Notes under the pieces: model-generated
The model's input: the letters and a program-made list of their open reading frames with translations, nothing else
Databases searched by the model: none
Told to the model about the DNA's origin: nothing
Assembly: GCA_963667535.2 (NCBI GenBank)
Contig: CAXXDU010000002.1
Span: 2,542,001-2,606,000, forward strand
Direction of reading: 5' to 3'
Source: UBA5614 sp963667535
GTDB taxonomy: Bacteria; Cloacimonadota; Cloacimonadia; Cloacimonadales; Cloacimonadaceae
Length of the DNA stretch: 64,000 bases
Made by a program: the position numbers and the translations under genes
Shown: piece after piece, positions 1-9,690 of the stretch
Layout of the letters: every line of letters starts with the position of its first letter
Numbering within the stretch: position 1 is the stretch's first letter

Positions 1-1
1 T

Positions 2-1372
2 GTTCAGATTGATGTAGTTGGTATTGTTAATGACCCCACTGAACCAGGTTGGGGAAAAGACGTTACGCTGGTTAGAAACAGCGAAATTGCAAGCCCGACT
101 GTTGCTTTTTCAATCGGTCAATGGGCTTCTTACCCCATTGATACATTTACATATTTGGGCTCACACACATTTACGGGTGGTTCACCTGATCCTCTTATAG
201 TAGTAGTTAACCCTAATGCTGCTGTTACATGGTATCTTGGACAGACCTACACAATAGCCTGGTCGAGTGCAAATATAACAGGTAATGTACAGATTGAGCT
301 TAATAATAATGAGACATATTCAACTCTTGCCAGTGATATAGAAAACACAGGTTCCTATTCCTGGACTATTCCTGAAACTCAAACAGCTGGAACGCAGTTT
401 AAAATTAAAATATCGAATATGGCTGCTACAGTGAGTGATATGTCCAATGAGTTCTTTACAATTACTCAGCTTCCTCTGACAGATGTGACTAATGTTGCTT
501 TGCTCAGAGCTGCCAATCCGGATGGAACGACAGTATATAGACTTACCAGTGAAGCAATTCTTGCATATCAACAAACTTATCGTTTCAAAAAATACTTGCA
601 GGATTCAACCGGTGGTATCGAAATAGATGATCCCAACGGCGTTGTTACTACTGCTTATCAAATTGGAGATGGAATCACCAATATTATTGGAAGGCTTAGC
701 GTTTATCACAATCTGGTCCAGTTCACACCATTTGCTAATCCGGGAGCTCCGACTTCAACAGGTAACTCAATAGAGATTCCAACTGTTACAGTAAATGAAT
801 TGAATACGAATTTTGCACCATACCAATCAAGGCTTGTTTTAATTCAGAACGTTACATTCCTTGATACTGCCAATCCGTTTGCAACCGGAACTGCATATAA
901 CATCAGTGACGGAACAGGTCAGATGGTCTTTAGAACAAATTTCTTCGAAGCAGATTATATCGGACAGGCAGTGCCGACTACTGTAGTTGATATGAAAGCT
1001 ATAACTACACAGTATGATGTAGGATTTCAGGTAACAGCAAGATCACTTGCTGATTTCTCATCAGTTGCTGTGGAAGATCCAATCAATGCAAATAATCCGA
1101 TAACCTTAATCGGTAACTATCCCAATCCTTTCAACCCAACCACAACCATATCTGTCAACGTGAAGTCACCCGCACCGGTTCAGGTAGAGATTTATAATCT
1201 GAAAGGTCAATTGGTAAGAACATTGAAATCCGATGTCAGAACTGCCGGAAATGCTGAATTGGTCTGGAATGCAAAAGATGAAAATGGCAGAAACGTAACT
1301 GCCGGTATTTATTTGTTTAATGTAAAAGACGGAAAATACTCCAGCAGCAAGAAAATGATCTTGTTGAAGTAA
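2..1372 (+). CDS. Secreted multidomain protein with C-terminal sorting domain (5' partial)
   Basis: The reading frame is open from base 2, so the gene starts upstream of the window. Domains in order: a fragment resembling the end of a lamin-tail-like domain (GWGKDVTLVR, then YLGSHTF); a Kre9/Knh1-like Ig-type domain (about bases 200-470, VTWYLGQTYTIAWSS); an OB-fold-like region of the kind found beside secreted nucleases (about 480-1070, LQDSTGGIEI and ISDGTG); and a C-terminal FlgD-Ig/type A sorting domain (from about 1105, NYPNPFNPTT, ending KKMILLK). The last domain marks cargo of a type IX-like outer-membrane secretion route in FCB-group bacteria. The catalytic part, if any, lies upstream; an endonuclease I-type protein is possible but unproven. 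Confidence 0.8.
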   Translation, partial: VQIDVVGIVNDPTEPGWGKDVTLVRNSEIASPTVAFSIGQWASYPIDTFTYLGSHTFTGGSPDPLIVVVNPNAAVTWYLGQTYTIAWSSANITGNVQIELNNNETYSTLASDIENTGSYSWTIPETQTAGTQFKIKISNMAATVSDMSNEFFTITQLPLTDVTNVALLRAANPDGTTVYRLTSEAILAYQQTYRFKKYLQDSTGGIEIDDPNGVVTTAYQIGDGITNIIGRLSVYHNLVQFTPFANPGAPTSTGNSIEIPTVTVNELNTNFAPYQSRLVLIQNVTFLDTANPFATGTAYNISDGTGQMVFRTNFFEADYIGQAVPTTVVDMKAITTQYDVGFQVTARSLADFSSVAVEDPINANNPITLIGNYPNPFNPTTTISVNVKSPAPVQVEIYNLKGQLVRTLKSDVRTAGNAELVWNAKDENGRNVTAGIYLFNVKDGKYSSSKKMILLK

Positions 1373-1448
1373 TCTATCTTCCAAATACATATATTTAACT
1401 TGGACATAGGTATGCTATACCGATAATGATTTGGTATAACAATTGTTT

Positions 1449-1496
1449 AGATGAGGCTAAGATACAGCATTTTGTTTCTGTATCTTTTCCTCATCT
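1449..1496 (+). terminator. Long hairpin after the secreted-protein gene
   Basis: AGATGAGG and AAGATACAG pair with CTGTATCTT and CCTCATCT around a CATTTTGTTT loop, about 75 bases after the stop codon. The stem is strong but the following T-run is poor, so this may be a terminator or an mRNA-stabilising 3' structure. Confidence 0.45.
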
Positions 1497-1576
1497 ATAT
1501 CTTATTAGTAGAATAAATTTGAATGGATGTAGTAATTGCTGAATCTATGTAAGAAGCATAAAAAGAAATAGTCAGT

Positions 1577-2500
1577 TTGAAGGATAATAATCTAAAACTC
1601 CATATCTATTGTATTATTACAATCTTCTTCTTTTCAACCATTGAAGTGGTTGGAAAGCTAATAGGTGCTAATATATCTCCATATTCTATCACAGCTTTTC
1701 GCTTTTTAATCGGCGGATTTATGATGCTGCCCTTTGTTATCAAAGAAATGAGAAAGACAAAGGACACTCTCAGGTTAAAAGACTTTGCAGGTTTTGCTAT
1801 TGCAGGAATTCTGAATGTCTGTATCAGTATGCTCTGTTTGCAATTCTCTATCTTTTATGGCAAGGCCAATCTTGCTGCTCTGATAGTAAGCTCCAATCCC
1901 TTGTTTGTAACCATCTTTGCAGCCACATTAATCAAAGAGAAGATAACCAGACTACAAATTATAGGAATCGGAATCGGGCTTACAGGATTGCTGCTAATTG
2001 TTTTGGGTGAAAGAGAAGCGCTCAGTTCTTCAACCAATTTAGTAATCTCTGTCATATTCGGGCTTATAGCTGCTATTACTTTCGCTTTATCAACCGTATA
2101 CTCGAAAAAGCTCATAATGCAGCATGGAAACTTAGTCACGCTGTGCTTTGCGTTTTTCTTTGGTTCTGCCACCTTGTTTTTGTATTCAGTATTGACGCAC
2201 CAGACATTGTCATTCGGGCTATCATTCCAGAATATAGCATTGTTACTCTATCTGGGAATATTTGTCTCCGGAATAGCTTATATTTTATACTTCACTGCGA
2301 TAAAAGAAATCGGTGCAGCACAGGCATCTATTTATTTCTTTCTTAAGCCTGCTATTGCCTGCACATTAGCCTGGCTTATTCAAAATGAGACACTTAAAAG
2401 TATACAGATAATCGGCATTATATTTATTATGCTGAGTTTAAGCCGGGAATATATTTTTAAGAAACTCTTTAGAATAAGCGATATGCAAAAGGTCTCATGA
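1577..2500 (+). CDS. EamA/DMT-family membrane transporter
   Basis: A 307-residue protein with about ten hydrophobic segments arranged as two EamA repeats, typical of the drug/metabolite transporter superfamily (inner-membrane exporters of small metabolites). The TTG start at 1577 is the only reasonable one, since the first in-frame ATG lies well inside the first repeat. The stop codon overlaps the next start as ATGA at 2497-2500, so the two genes are translationally coupled. The position beside a flippase and glycosyltransferases hints at a role in glycan precursor traffic, but the substrate cannot be read from sequence. Confidence 0.8.
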   Translation: MKDNNLKLHIYCIITIFFFSTIEVVGKLIGANISPYSITAFRFLIGGFMMLPFVIKEMRKTKDTLRLKDFAGFAIAGILNVCISMLCLQFSIFYGKANLAALIVSSNPLFVTIFAATLIKEKITRLQIIGIGIGLTGLLLIVLGEREALSSSTNLVISVIFGLIAAITFALSTVYSKKLIMQHGNLVTLCFAFFFGSATLFLYSVLTHQTLSFGLSFQNIALLLYLGIFVSGIAYILYFTAIKEIGAAQASIYFFLKPAIACTLAWLIQNETLKSIQIIGIIFIMLSLSREYIFKKLFRISDMQKVS

Positions 2501-3852
2501 GTCAGATTAATTTGAAACGCAATATTCTGATGAGCGGGAGTTTCCGCATTATTGTAATGATTTTAACTTTCTTTACCAGCGTAATATCAACCCGGTATCT
2601 GGGAGTAGAGTTAAAGGGAAAAAGCAGTTATTTGATTACCCTGGGTGGGTTCGTTTGGATGGCATTAGATTTAGGTTTGTTCAGGAGTTATCCATATCTT
2701 GTTAGAAAACATCCGGAAAAGATAAACAGTCTTTTTGCCTGGTCTGTATTTCAATTTGTTACTGATTCGATATTTTGGTCGATATTAGGTTTATGCTTTA
2801 TTAATATATGGTCAAAACTAATCGGTTTTCCATTAAATCAACTTTATATAGTAATCCTGGTTATGTTTATTACCACACAAAAACTAAGTGTGCAATTGCA
2901 GAGCTTATATTTAGGATTGAATAAAATCTGGATACATTCTTTATCCCAGTTATTTAATTCACTGTCAGTTTTACTACTGATCACCGTTGGATATTTTGTT
3001 TTCACTGAATCAGACAGAGTTGCATTTATCATATTAGCATCAGTGATAGCATCCTTTATGACTATTATTTACTATATTGCCAGCAATGCCTGGGGTAATG
3101 AATGGTATAAAATTGACTTCAAGTTCATTTTCATTTCATACCAATCAGGCTTCAGAGTCTTTTTATCAACATTGTTTATCATGCTTCTGATAAGATTTGA
3201 TATAATAATTATCAAGCGTATGCTGGATTTTAAGCAGGTAGGGCTATATTCTATTGCAGCACATATTGTTGATTTATTACAAATTGCTTCCAACCTAGTT
3301 GGTGGTCTGTTGTTGGTCAAGTTATCTGATTGCAATGATGATATAGAGAAGTGGAAAATAATGAAAAAACTTCTAATGTCTTTTTTTACCTTGCTAGTAT
3401 GTGCAAATATTGGATTTGTAATATGTGGTAAATTCCTGATTACTACTTTATATGGTACCCAGTTTTTGCCGGTTTATTATGTATTTATCTGGTTAATTCC
3501 GGCTAGCTTTGGACTGAGTTTTGGTTCACTCTTTAATATGTATCTGAATAGTAAAGGTTTCCCTGTTATCAGTATTATTCTGCCGGCTATTTCATTGATA
3601 ATTAACGTAATTCTGAATCTCTTACTTATCCCTGTCTTAGGGATATATGGTTCTGCTTTAGCAACCAGCATCGCTTATGTCTTGTGGTTTCTGATGATAG
3701 TCATATATGAGCAGCGCTGTAGTTCAAATCAAATGTTCAAACACCTTATCCCGCATTCTGCTGACTGGCGTATGCTGTGGCAGGAAGCTTTAATGCAGGC
3801 GACCGGTATTGGGTCAAAACTGTGCAGGATAGTAACTAAAAATAGAGGATAA
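2497..3852 (+). CDS. Wzx-like polysaccharide flippase (MOP superfamily)
   Basis: A 451-residue protein with 12 or more hydrophobic segments, beginning with a short basic stretch and a TRYLG motif near residue 34, typical of oligosaccharide/polysaccharide flippases (Wzx/RfbX type). Such proteins flip lipid-linked oligosaccharide across the inner membrane. The start overlaps the stop of the EamA gene. The gene converges with a glycosyltransferase on the other strand 37 bases on. The surrounding sugar genes support a role in surface glycan export. No Wzy polymerase or chain-length regulator is visible in the window. Confidence 0.82.
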   Translation: MSQINLKRNILMSGSFRIIVMILTFFTSVISTRYLGVELKGKSSYLITLGGFVWMALDLGLFRSYPYLVRKHPEKINSLFAWSVFQFVTDSIFWSILGLCFINIWSKLIGFPLNQLYIVILVMFITTQKLSVQLQSLYLGLNKIWIHSLSQLFNSLSVLLLITVGYFVFTESDRVAFIILASVIASFMTIIYYIASNAWGNEWYKIDFKFIFISYQSGFRVFLSTLFIMLLIRFDIIIIKRMLDFKQVGLYSIAAHIVDLLQIASNLVGGLLLVKLSDCNDDIEKWKIMKKLLMSFFTLLVCANIGFVICGKFLITTLYGTQFLPVYYVFIWLIPASFGLSFGSLFNMYLNSKGFPVISIILPAISLIINVILNLLLIPVLGIYGSALATSIAYVLWFLMIVIYEQRCSSNQMFKHLIPHSADWRMLWQEALMQATGIGSKLCRIVTKNRG

Positions 3853-3889
3853 TATCTGATTATTTTTATCTACATGCTTCAAATCTATT

Positions 3890-5164
3890 CTAAGTCCTCA
3901 AATTTCTGAGATATATAGATTCCAACTTTTCAGTACATATTCTTCTGGAATACTGCTCAATAATATCTTTATTTGCTGTGATTCTAAAATCTTGGTTTAC
4001 AAGCATTTCTAATGCCTTCACAATACTATCTTGATCATTTACATTAGCATATACCCCCGCATTTGTCGAAGTGATTATCTCTTTGATAACACTGTTTGCA
4101 GGGCCAATTGCCAGAATGGGTTTCCCAAGTCTGATAAGCTCAAATATTTTCCCGGGAATTACACCCACTGAACCTGGATCATCATTTAAAACAATGATAT
4201 TAATATCTGCACCTGCTGAATATGAAAGTGCTTCCAGATGGGATTTGTATCCTATGAAATGATAGAATGACAACCCTTCTTCGGTTATTTGACGTAGAAA
4301 GTTTTTATCAATTATACCCATGTGCATGTACTGGAATTCTTTATTCATAAATCTTTTAATTACTTTTAACCATGGCACAGGATTACCTCTGCTGCTATGT
4401 AGCTTTCCCATGAATGCGAATGTAAACATATTATACTGTCTGGATTCCAACCTCGCGAAATCATCTTCGTCGTAACCATTGGTAATAAAATCCGATTTTC
4501 CTAATAGCCGGGGATACTTTTCTAAATATTTTTTCAGGACATAAGGTGAAGTGAATGTCACGAAGTCAGCCATATTTAGAAACTTCTCATCCATTTTAGT
4601 AATGAAGTTGTAGCGAAAAGGGAGTACCAGTTTATCCAATAATGGTGTAAACTGCCAGGCATCTCTATAGTCTGCTATCCAGAACAATTTCATCCCAAAA
4701 AGTTTCTTGAGAATTACACCACACAAAAATGCTGAAAAAGGGGAACCAGTGATATATAGATTTCTGATTTTATATTTTTTTATAACTCTAATGGCTGTTA
4801 TGAGAGCAAATGGCACCCAGCCAATTTGTTTATCAATCGGGAACACAAAATCGTTTACAGGTTTCAACATTTTCCAAAGCAATTTTTTCAGAGGTTTTGC
4901 TGATTCTGCTAAAGCAAATCTAACCTCAGTCAGATTTTCTTCCCTGATTCCCAGACTATATGTCTTGAATACTTTTGTGCTAGAAGGTATTTCACTCACC
5001 AGTGTATCATCTTTGTTTTTTAATAAAACCGGGTTACGTGGAGTAACAACAAATGTGTCCCATCCATCTTTTGCCAGATACTTAAGGAATTTAACCGGTC
5101 TTTGAACACCGCTTTCCCCGGAAGGTGGAAAAGCATTGACTATCATAAGAATTTTATTGTTCAT
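3890..5164 (-). CDS. Glycosyltransferase, GT4 type
   Basis: A 424-residue GT-B-fold protein. The N-terminal motif NAFPPSGESGVQR with a following KYL is the acceptor-side loop of GT4 enzymes; the C-terminal half has GKLHSSRG, then GKIFELIRLGKPILAI, matching the donor-binding region (conserved E in KIFE). It probably adds a hexose to a lipid-linked glycan at the cytoplasmic membrane. It overlaps the upstream glycosyltransferase by about 11 bases (start 5164, neighbour's stop at 5154), so the two form one minus-strand operon. Sugar specificity is unknown. Confidence 0.85.
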   Translation of the reverse strand: MNNKILMIVNAFPPSGESGVQRPVKFLKYLAKDGWDTFVVTPRNPVLLKNKDDTLVSEIPSSTKVFKTYSLGIREENLTEVRFALAESAKPLKKLLWKMLKPVNDFVFPIDKQIGWVPFALITAIRVIKKYKIRNLYITGSPFSAFLCGVILKKLFGMKLFWIADYRDAWQFTPLLDKLVLPFRYNFITKMDEKFLNMADFVTFTSPYVLKKYLEKYPRLLGKSDFITNGYDEDDFARLESRQYNMFTFAFMGKLHSSRGNPVPWLKVIKRFMNKEFQYMHMGIIDKNFLRQITEEGLSFYHFIGYKSHLEALSYSAGADINIIVLNDDPGSVGVIPGKIFELIRLGKPILAIGPANSVIKEIITSTNAGVYANVNDQDSIVKALEMLVNQDFRITANKDIIEQYSRRICTEKLESIYLRNLRT

Positions 5165-6311
5165 ATATGTACCTGTATTTATTGACTAGCTGCTCAAGCT
5201 GGTATTCACTTTTTATCAAAGCCTGTCCTTTTGTTGCCATTTCTTTAACTGATTCTTTGTTATTTATCAGATATTCGATTTTTTCTGCCAGGTCTTCTAT
5301 ATCTATGGGATTAACCAATAGTCCGTTGATACCATGCTTAACGATACCATCAACGCCCTGACCTTTAACACCAATAACCGGGAGACCTGCATACATAGCT
5401 TCGATATAGACAACCCCAAAAGTTTCGCTATAGCTGGCTAAGACAAATGCATCAAACAACGTATATAAATTTCGAACTATCTCGTTACTCAAATCACCGG
5501 TCAGAAAAATGTTACCAGCTAGACCCATGCTACTGATTTCAGATAGCAACTTTTCTTTTTCTACCCCTTTACCAATGATAAATACCTGAATATCGTATTT
5601 TTTTTTTATCAGCATGCTCACAGCTTTGATAAGCAAACTATATCCTTTTTCTAATTTAAGATTACCAACAGAGATGATTTTGTAACTATTGTTAGAAAGC
5701 TTTTGCTTATAACTGTCTAATATCCCGATTGGTATCTGAGGAATCGGTCCTATAGCATTTCCGATATTTGATATAGCTGTAACCCCTGCATCCTTAGCTA
5801 TGATATCTTTTATCCTGTCGTTGACTGTAAATATATGAGTCCAACCACTATAAGACTTACTGATACACAACCGGTAAAACCATTTAAAAAGGATAGATTT
5901 TACCATTACAGGATGTGTCCTGATATTATGAAGGGTTAAATATCTTGGAATGGAATAATTAATTAAACAATCATTCAATAGTAATAGCTCAGGAACATGC
6001 CGATAGTCATGAACATGTATAAAATCAGGGTTCCATTCAGTGATTATCCGTTTGATTACCGGTATTGCATACATCCGGTAGGAAAACATTAAAGAAAGAA
6101 AGACATATTTTATTACTGGCAGATAAATATACGTTACTTTATATGTGGCTCGATTGTCCTGCTCAACCGCTAATTTATGCTTAAACCGGGTGGCTATGAC
6201 TTTAACATCATAACTTTTTGCCAGTTCATTTGCCTGCTGCTGAACAAATACTTCTGAATGAGGACTATACTTATCAGGGAATAGGTTTGTTATTATTAAT
6301 ATTTTTTTCAT
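5154..6311 (-). CDS. Glycosyltransferase, GT4 type
   Basis: GT-B glycosyltransferase of about 385 residues: N-terminal KKILIITNLFPDKYSPHSE, mid-protein ISVGNLKLEKGYSLLIKA, and donor motif SETFGVVYIEAMYAGLPVIG (conserved E...E pattern of GT4). The frame stays open to a GTG at 6353, but I choose the ATG at 6311 because the protein then starts MKKILIITN, as in the family, and a TTGACA promoter element overlaps the longer version. Divergent from the GT2 gene at 6503. Confidence 0.83.
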   Translation of the reverse strand: MKKILIITNLFPDKYSPHSEVFVQQQANELAKSYDVKVIATRFKHKLAVEQDNRATYKVTYIYLPVIKYVFLSLMFSYRMYAIPVIKRIITEWNPDFIHVHDYRHVPELLLLNDCLINYSIPRYLTLHNIRTHPVMVKSILFKWFYRLCISKSYSGWTHIFTVNDRIKDIIAKDAGVTAISNIGNAIGPIPQIPIGILDSYKQKLSNNSYKIISVGNLKLEKGYSLLIKAVSMLIKKKYDIQVFIIGKGVEKEKLLSEISSMGLAGNIFLTGDLSNEIVRNLYTLFDAFVLASYSETFGVVYIEAMYAGLPVIGVKGQGVDGIVKHGINGLLVNPIDIEDLAEKIEYLINNKESVKEMATKGQALIKSEYQLEQLVNKYRYIYEQ

Positions 6312-6320
6312 AACAACATA

Positions 6321-6350
6321 GCTATAATTCCTGATTGTTATATTTGTCAA
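6321..6350 (-). promoter_or_regulatory. Putative promoter of the GT4 operon
   Basis: On the minus strand TTGACA (6350-6345) is followed at 17-18 bases by TTATAG/TATAGC (6327-6321). Transcription would begin only a few bases before the ATG at 6311, implying a very short or absent leader. Confidence 0.4.
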
Positions 6351-6502
6351 CACCTATTCAATAACCCATAGTTTCCATTGTATTGTAAGGTAAGCTTACT
6401 GAAAATGATTGACAGGATAGCTCAACTCATTTTTTGCTATTGAATAAGTTATTTTTCAACGTGACGAAATAGAATTTTGGTTTTGTATATAATAGGGTAA
6501 GT

Positions 6503-7663
6503 ATGATTTTAATAATCTTATTTTGGCTTAGCGTAGGTTTAATTTTCTACCATATTGTACTATATGCTCCGATATTATGGGTATTGAACCAGTTTAACCG
6601 CATGCAAACTAACACCATAAACAAGACCGGCACTATCAATCTCCCAACTGTAACAGTCCTCTGCCCCGCATTTAATGAAGAAGCAGATATTGAAGACAAA
6701 TTGATATCATTTCTGGCTTTAAACTATCCAACTGATAAAATTAAAATGATCGTCATTTCTGATGATTCTACAGATAATACCAATGCGATTGTCCAACATT
6801 ATAAAAACAACAATATTGAGCTTGTTATCCAACAACCCAGAGGTGGAAAACAAAAGGCGCATAATCTTGTACAACCTCTTATAACCTCTGATTATGTATT
6901 ATCTACTGATGCAAACTCTATCTTTGATCCGGATGCAGTCATGGAACTGGTAAAAGTTATCACTTCTGATCCGGGAATTGGCATTGTGTCGGGAGAACTT
7001 CGACTGATTAAAAGCGGTAACAAAGATTCTGGTGAAGGCCTTTATTGGAAGTATGAGTGTTTCATTAAAGAGATGGATAGTGCTTTTGCTTCCATAATCG
7101 GTTCCAATGGCTCTATCTACCTGATACGCAGAGAACTTTTTGGGCAGATACATCCTCAGACAATTGATGATTTTGAACGCACCTTGATTGTCTTGTCAAA
7201 AGGCTACAAAGCAATTTATATCCCTACGGCTGTAGTTAGGGAAAATGTTACAGAACAAGCTAAAGAAGAAATTCAGCGCAAAGTTAGGATTATTACCCGT
7301 GAATGGTTTGCCTTGAAACGCAACCTGATTTTACTCAATCCCTTCCGGTTCGGTAGAATTAGCTTCGTACTTTTTTCGCACAAAGTAATCAGATGGCTGT
7401 TCTTTCTGTTTATGCTGATCATGCTGATTTCTAGTGCTTTTATTAAAATTCCTTTCTATCAACTGATATTCAAATTACAGATACTGTTTTATTTAATCGG
7501 TATTTTTGAATTGCTGGCACAAAGAAATGGAAAGCATATCCCTGGAGCAGGTATTATTGCATATTTTACTGCCATGGGTTGGGCTTCACTTTTAGGTTTT
7601 TTAAAATTCATCTTTAATATTGAAGCCGGCATCTGGAATCCGGTTAGAAAACAAGGGACATAA
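6503..7663 (+). CDS. Membrane-associated glycosyltransferase, GT2 type
   Basis: A 386-residue protein with an N-terminal hydrophobic anchor, a GT-A catalytic domain (VTVLCPAFNEE at about 50, VISDDSTDNT, then STDANSIFD as the DxD-like metal site, GSNGSIYLIRRE, and DDFERTL) and two or three C-terminal membrane segments. This layout matches processive or polyprenyl-linked family 2 transferases (cellulose synthase/IcaA-like). A TATAAT at 6488-6493 and AGGG at 6494-6497 sit directly before the start. It ends one base before the epimerase gene, so 6503-9690 is probably one operon. Confidence 0.85.
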   Translation: MILIILFWLSVGLIFYHIVLYAPILWVLNQFNRMQTNTINKTGTINLPTVTVLCPAFNEEADIEDKLISFLALNYPTDKIKMIVISDDSTDNTNAIVQHYKNNNIELVIQQPRGGKQKAHNLVQPLITSDYVLSTDANSIFDPDAVMELVKVITSDPGIGIVSGELRLIKSGNKDSGEGLYWKYECFIKEMDSAFASIIGSNGSIYLIRRELFGQIHPQTIDDFERTLIVLSKGYKAIYIPTAVVRENVTEQAKEEIQRKVRIITREWFALKRNLILLNPFRFGRISFVLFSHKVIRWLFFLFMLIMLISSAFIKIPFYQLIFKLQILFYLIGIFELLAQRNGKHIPGAGIIAYFTAMGWASLLGFLKFIFNIEAGIWNPVRKQGT

Positions 7664-8662
7664 ATGAATATTTTTATCACCGGCTCAAACGGCTTTGTCG
7701 GCTCTGCTTTGATGTGGAAGCTGCAGGCCGATGGTCATAAAGTCATTGGCATAGATATTTCAGCTCATTGTGACGACAAAGCTCATCCTGAAACACGATT
7801 GGGAGATATCAGACAGGCTAAAGATTTAGAAAATACCAATTCAGCTTTTCTGAAAGCAAACAATGAAGAAATTGATTTGGTTATTCATTGTGCGGCAGCT
7901 AAGCACGACTTTGGAATTACTGAAAAAGAATACTTCTCGCACAACGAGTACGGTACCAAAGTTCTGTTGGAATTCATCCAAACCGGGAACATAAAGAAAT
8001 TAGTCTATTTCAGTACTGTATCCGCTTTTGGTCATCCTGATAAACGTACTGATGAAGACGGAACATTTGCGCCTGACCATCCCTATGGCGCGTCCAAACT
8101 GGCAGGAGAATTGCTTTGCACAGCCTGGCAACAACAAGATGCTTCACGCGAATTGATCGTGCTGCGCCCAACTGTTATCTACGGACCTCATAATTATGCC
8201 AACATGTATAAAATGATTGATATGATGCACCGCCGTCCTTATGTAACCATTGGCAGCGGAGATTATATCAAATCCATCGTTTCACTTGCCAATATTATTG
8301 ATATGACTTTGTTTTCTCTGACTTTGATAAAGCAAGGTGCTCAATACTACAATTGTATAGATAAACCCTATATCACTATCAAACAACTTATGCAGATTAT
8401 TGCAACAAATCCCGCTTTCAGGATACCAAGACTCCAGATTCCGGTCAGCTTAGCTGTGAGTATTGGTAAATTGTTTGACATCCCTGCCAGATTATTTAAG
8501 CTTGATTTACCTGTGAATAGTGACCGGATGCGAAAGCTGGCAACTCCTACTGATTTCGTTTCTGAACGTATCCGTGAAGCCGGATATATCCAGGCTCACA
8601 CGATTGAAGAACAGATCAAGGCTATGACAGACTGGTATTTATCTATAAGAGGTTATAAATGA
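7664..8662 (+). CDS. NAD-dependent sugar epimerase/dehydratase (extended SDR)
   Basis: A 332-residue extended short-chain dehydrogenase. The Rossmann motif TGSNGFVGSAL is at residues 6-16, the catalytic YGASK at about 145-149, and the conserved PTVIYGP follows. The family converts nucleotide sugars (epimerisation, dehydration or reduction). It follows the GT2 gene without a gap and overlaps the next gene by four bases (ATGA at 8659), so they are cotranscribed. Likely role: making the nucleotide sugar used by the neighbouring transferases. Which sugar cannot be told. Confidence 0.85.
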   Translation: MNIFITGSNGFVGSALMWKLQADGHKVIGIDISAHCDDKAHPETRLGDIRQAKDLENTNSAFLKANNEEIDLVIHCAAAKHDFGITEKEYFSHNEYGTKVLLEFIQTGNIKKLVYFSTVSAFGHPDKRTDEDGTFAPDHPYGASKLAGELLCTAWQQQDASRELIVLRPTVIYGPHNYANMYKMIDMMHRRPYVTIGSGDYIKSIVSLANIIDMTLFSLTLIKQGAQYYNCIDKPYITIKQLMQIIATNPAFRIPRLQIPVSLAVSIGKLFDIPARLFKLDLPVNSDRMRKLATPTDFVSERIREAGYIQAHTIEEQIKAMTDWYLSIRGYK

Positions 8663-9690
8663 AGAAACTCAGATTTGGTTTAATAGGTTGTGGTCGAATA
8701 TCAAAAAATCACTTTGATGCAATAGCTCAGATATCTGAAGCTGAATATGTAGCTTGTTGTGACGTTGTTCCAGAAAGAGCTGAAGAAGCAGCGCAGAATT
8801 ATGAAATCTCCGGAGTCTATGCTGACTATAAGGAAATGCTCAGGAAAGAGCATCTGGATGCTGTTTCCATCTGTACACCAAGTGGGTTACACCCAGAAAT
8901 CGGCATTGCTGTAGCTGAGCATAAAATCAATGTTGTAACTGAAAAGCCAATGGCTTTAAGCATCCAATCCGCTGATGAATTGATTAATGCCTGTGATACA
9001 CATAAGGTAAAACTCTTTGTTGTTAAACAAAATCGTCTCAATGCAACTATGCAATTACTCAAAAAAGCAATTGATAAAGGACGTTTCGGGCAGATTTACC
9101 TGGCACAGTCCAATGTCTTCTGGCAACGTCCTCAAAGCTATTATGATTCTGCTCCCTGGCGCGGAACCTGGGCGCTTGACGGTGGTGCTTTTCTCAATCA
9201 AGCCAGCCATTATGTGGATGCCATGTCATGGCTGCTGGGTAATGTAGACTCTGTTTGCGGTGTTACTGCTACTATGGCTAGAAATATCCAGGCTGAAGAT
9301 ACAGGATGCGCTATTCTTCATTTTAGCAGCGGAGCTATCGCTACAATTAATGTAACCATGCTGGCTTTCCCCAAAAACTTTGAAGGTTCTATAACTATCC
9401 TGGGTGAAAAAGGTACTGTCAAGATTGGCGGAGTTGCTATCAATAAATTTGAGAAGTGGGAATTTGAAGAATACGATGATGACGACAGAGTCATTACTGA
9501 AAGCAATTATCAACCACCCAATGTTTACGGTTTTGGACATCTCCCCTATTATCAGAATGTGGTTCATTCACTTTTAGGTAAAGCAGAACCCAATACCGAT
9601 GGCAGAGACGGACGCAAGTCCCTGGAAATCGTTCAGGCAATTTATCAGTCATCTAAAGAAGGAATCGGAATTAAGCTACCCTTGAAATAA
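8659..9690 (+). CDS. Gfo/Idh/MocA-family oxidoreductase (sugar dehydrogenase)
   Basis: A 343-residue protein with an N-terminal NAD-binding GLIGCGRISKNHFDAI, the CTPSGLHPEI loop and the signature TEKPMA (catalytic lysine of EKP), then a C-terminal alpha/beta domain with WRGTWALDGGAFLNQASHYVD. The length and ALDGG...QASHYVD motif resemble WlbA/WbpB UDP-sugar 3-dehydrogenases, which feed amino-sugar synthesis, but no matching aminotransferase is adjacent. Overlaps the epimerase gene by four bases. Confidence 0.83.
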   Translation: MKKLRFGLIGCGRISKNHFDAIAQISEAEYVACCDVVPERAEEAAQNYEISGVYADYKEMLRKEHLDAVSICTPSGLHPEIGIAVAEHKINVVTEKPMALSIQSADELINACDTHKVKLFVVKQNRLNATMQLLKKAIDKGRFGQIYLAQSNVFWQRPQSYYDSAPWRGTWALDGGAFLNQASHYVDAMSWLLGNVDSVCGVTATMARNIQAEDTGCAILHFSSGAIATINVTMLAFPKNFEGSITILGEKGTVKIGGVAINKFEKWEFEEYDDDDRVITESNYQPPNVYGFGHLPYYQNVVHSLLGKAEPNTDGRDGRKSLEIVQAIYQSSKEGIGIKLPLK

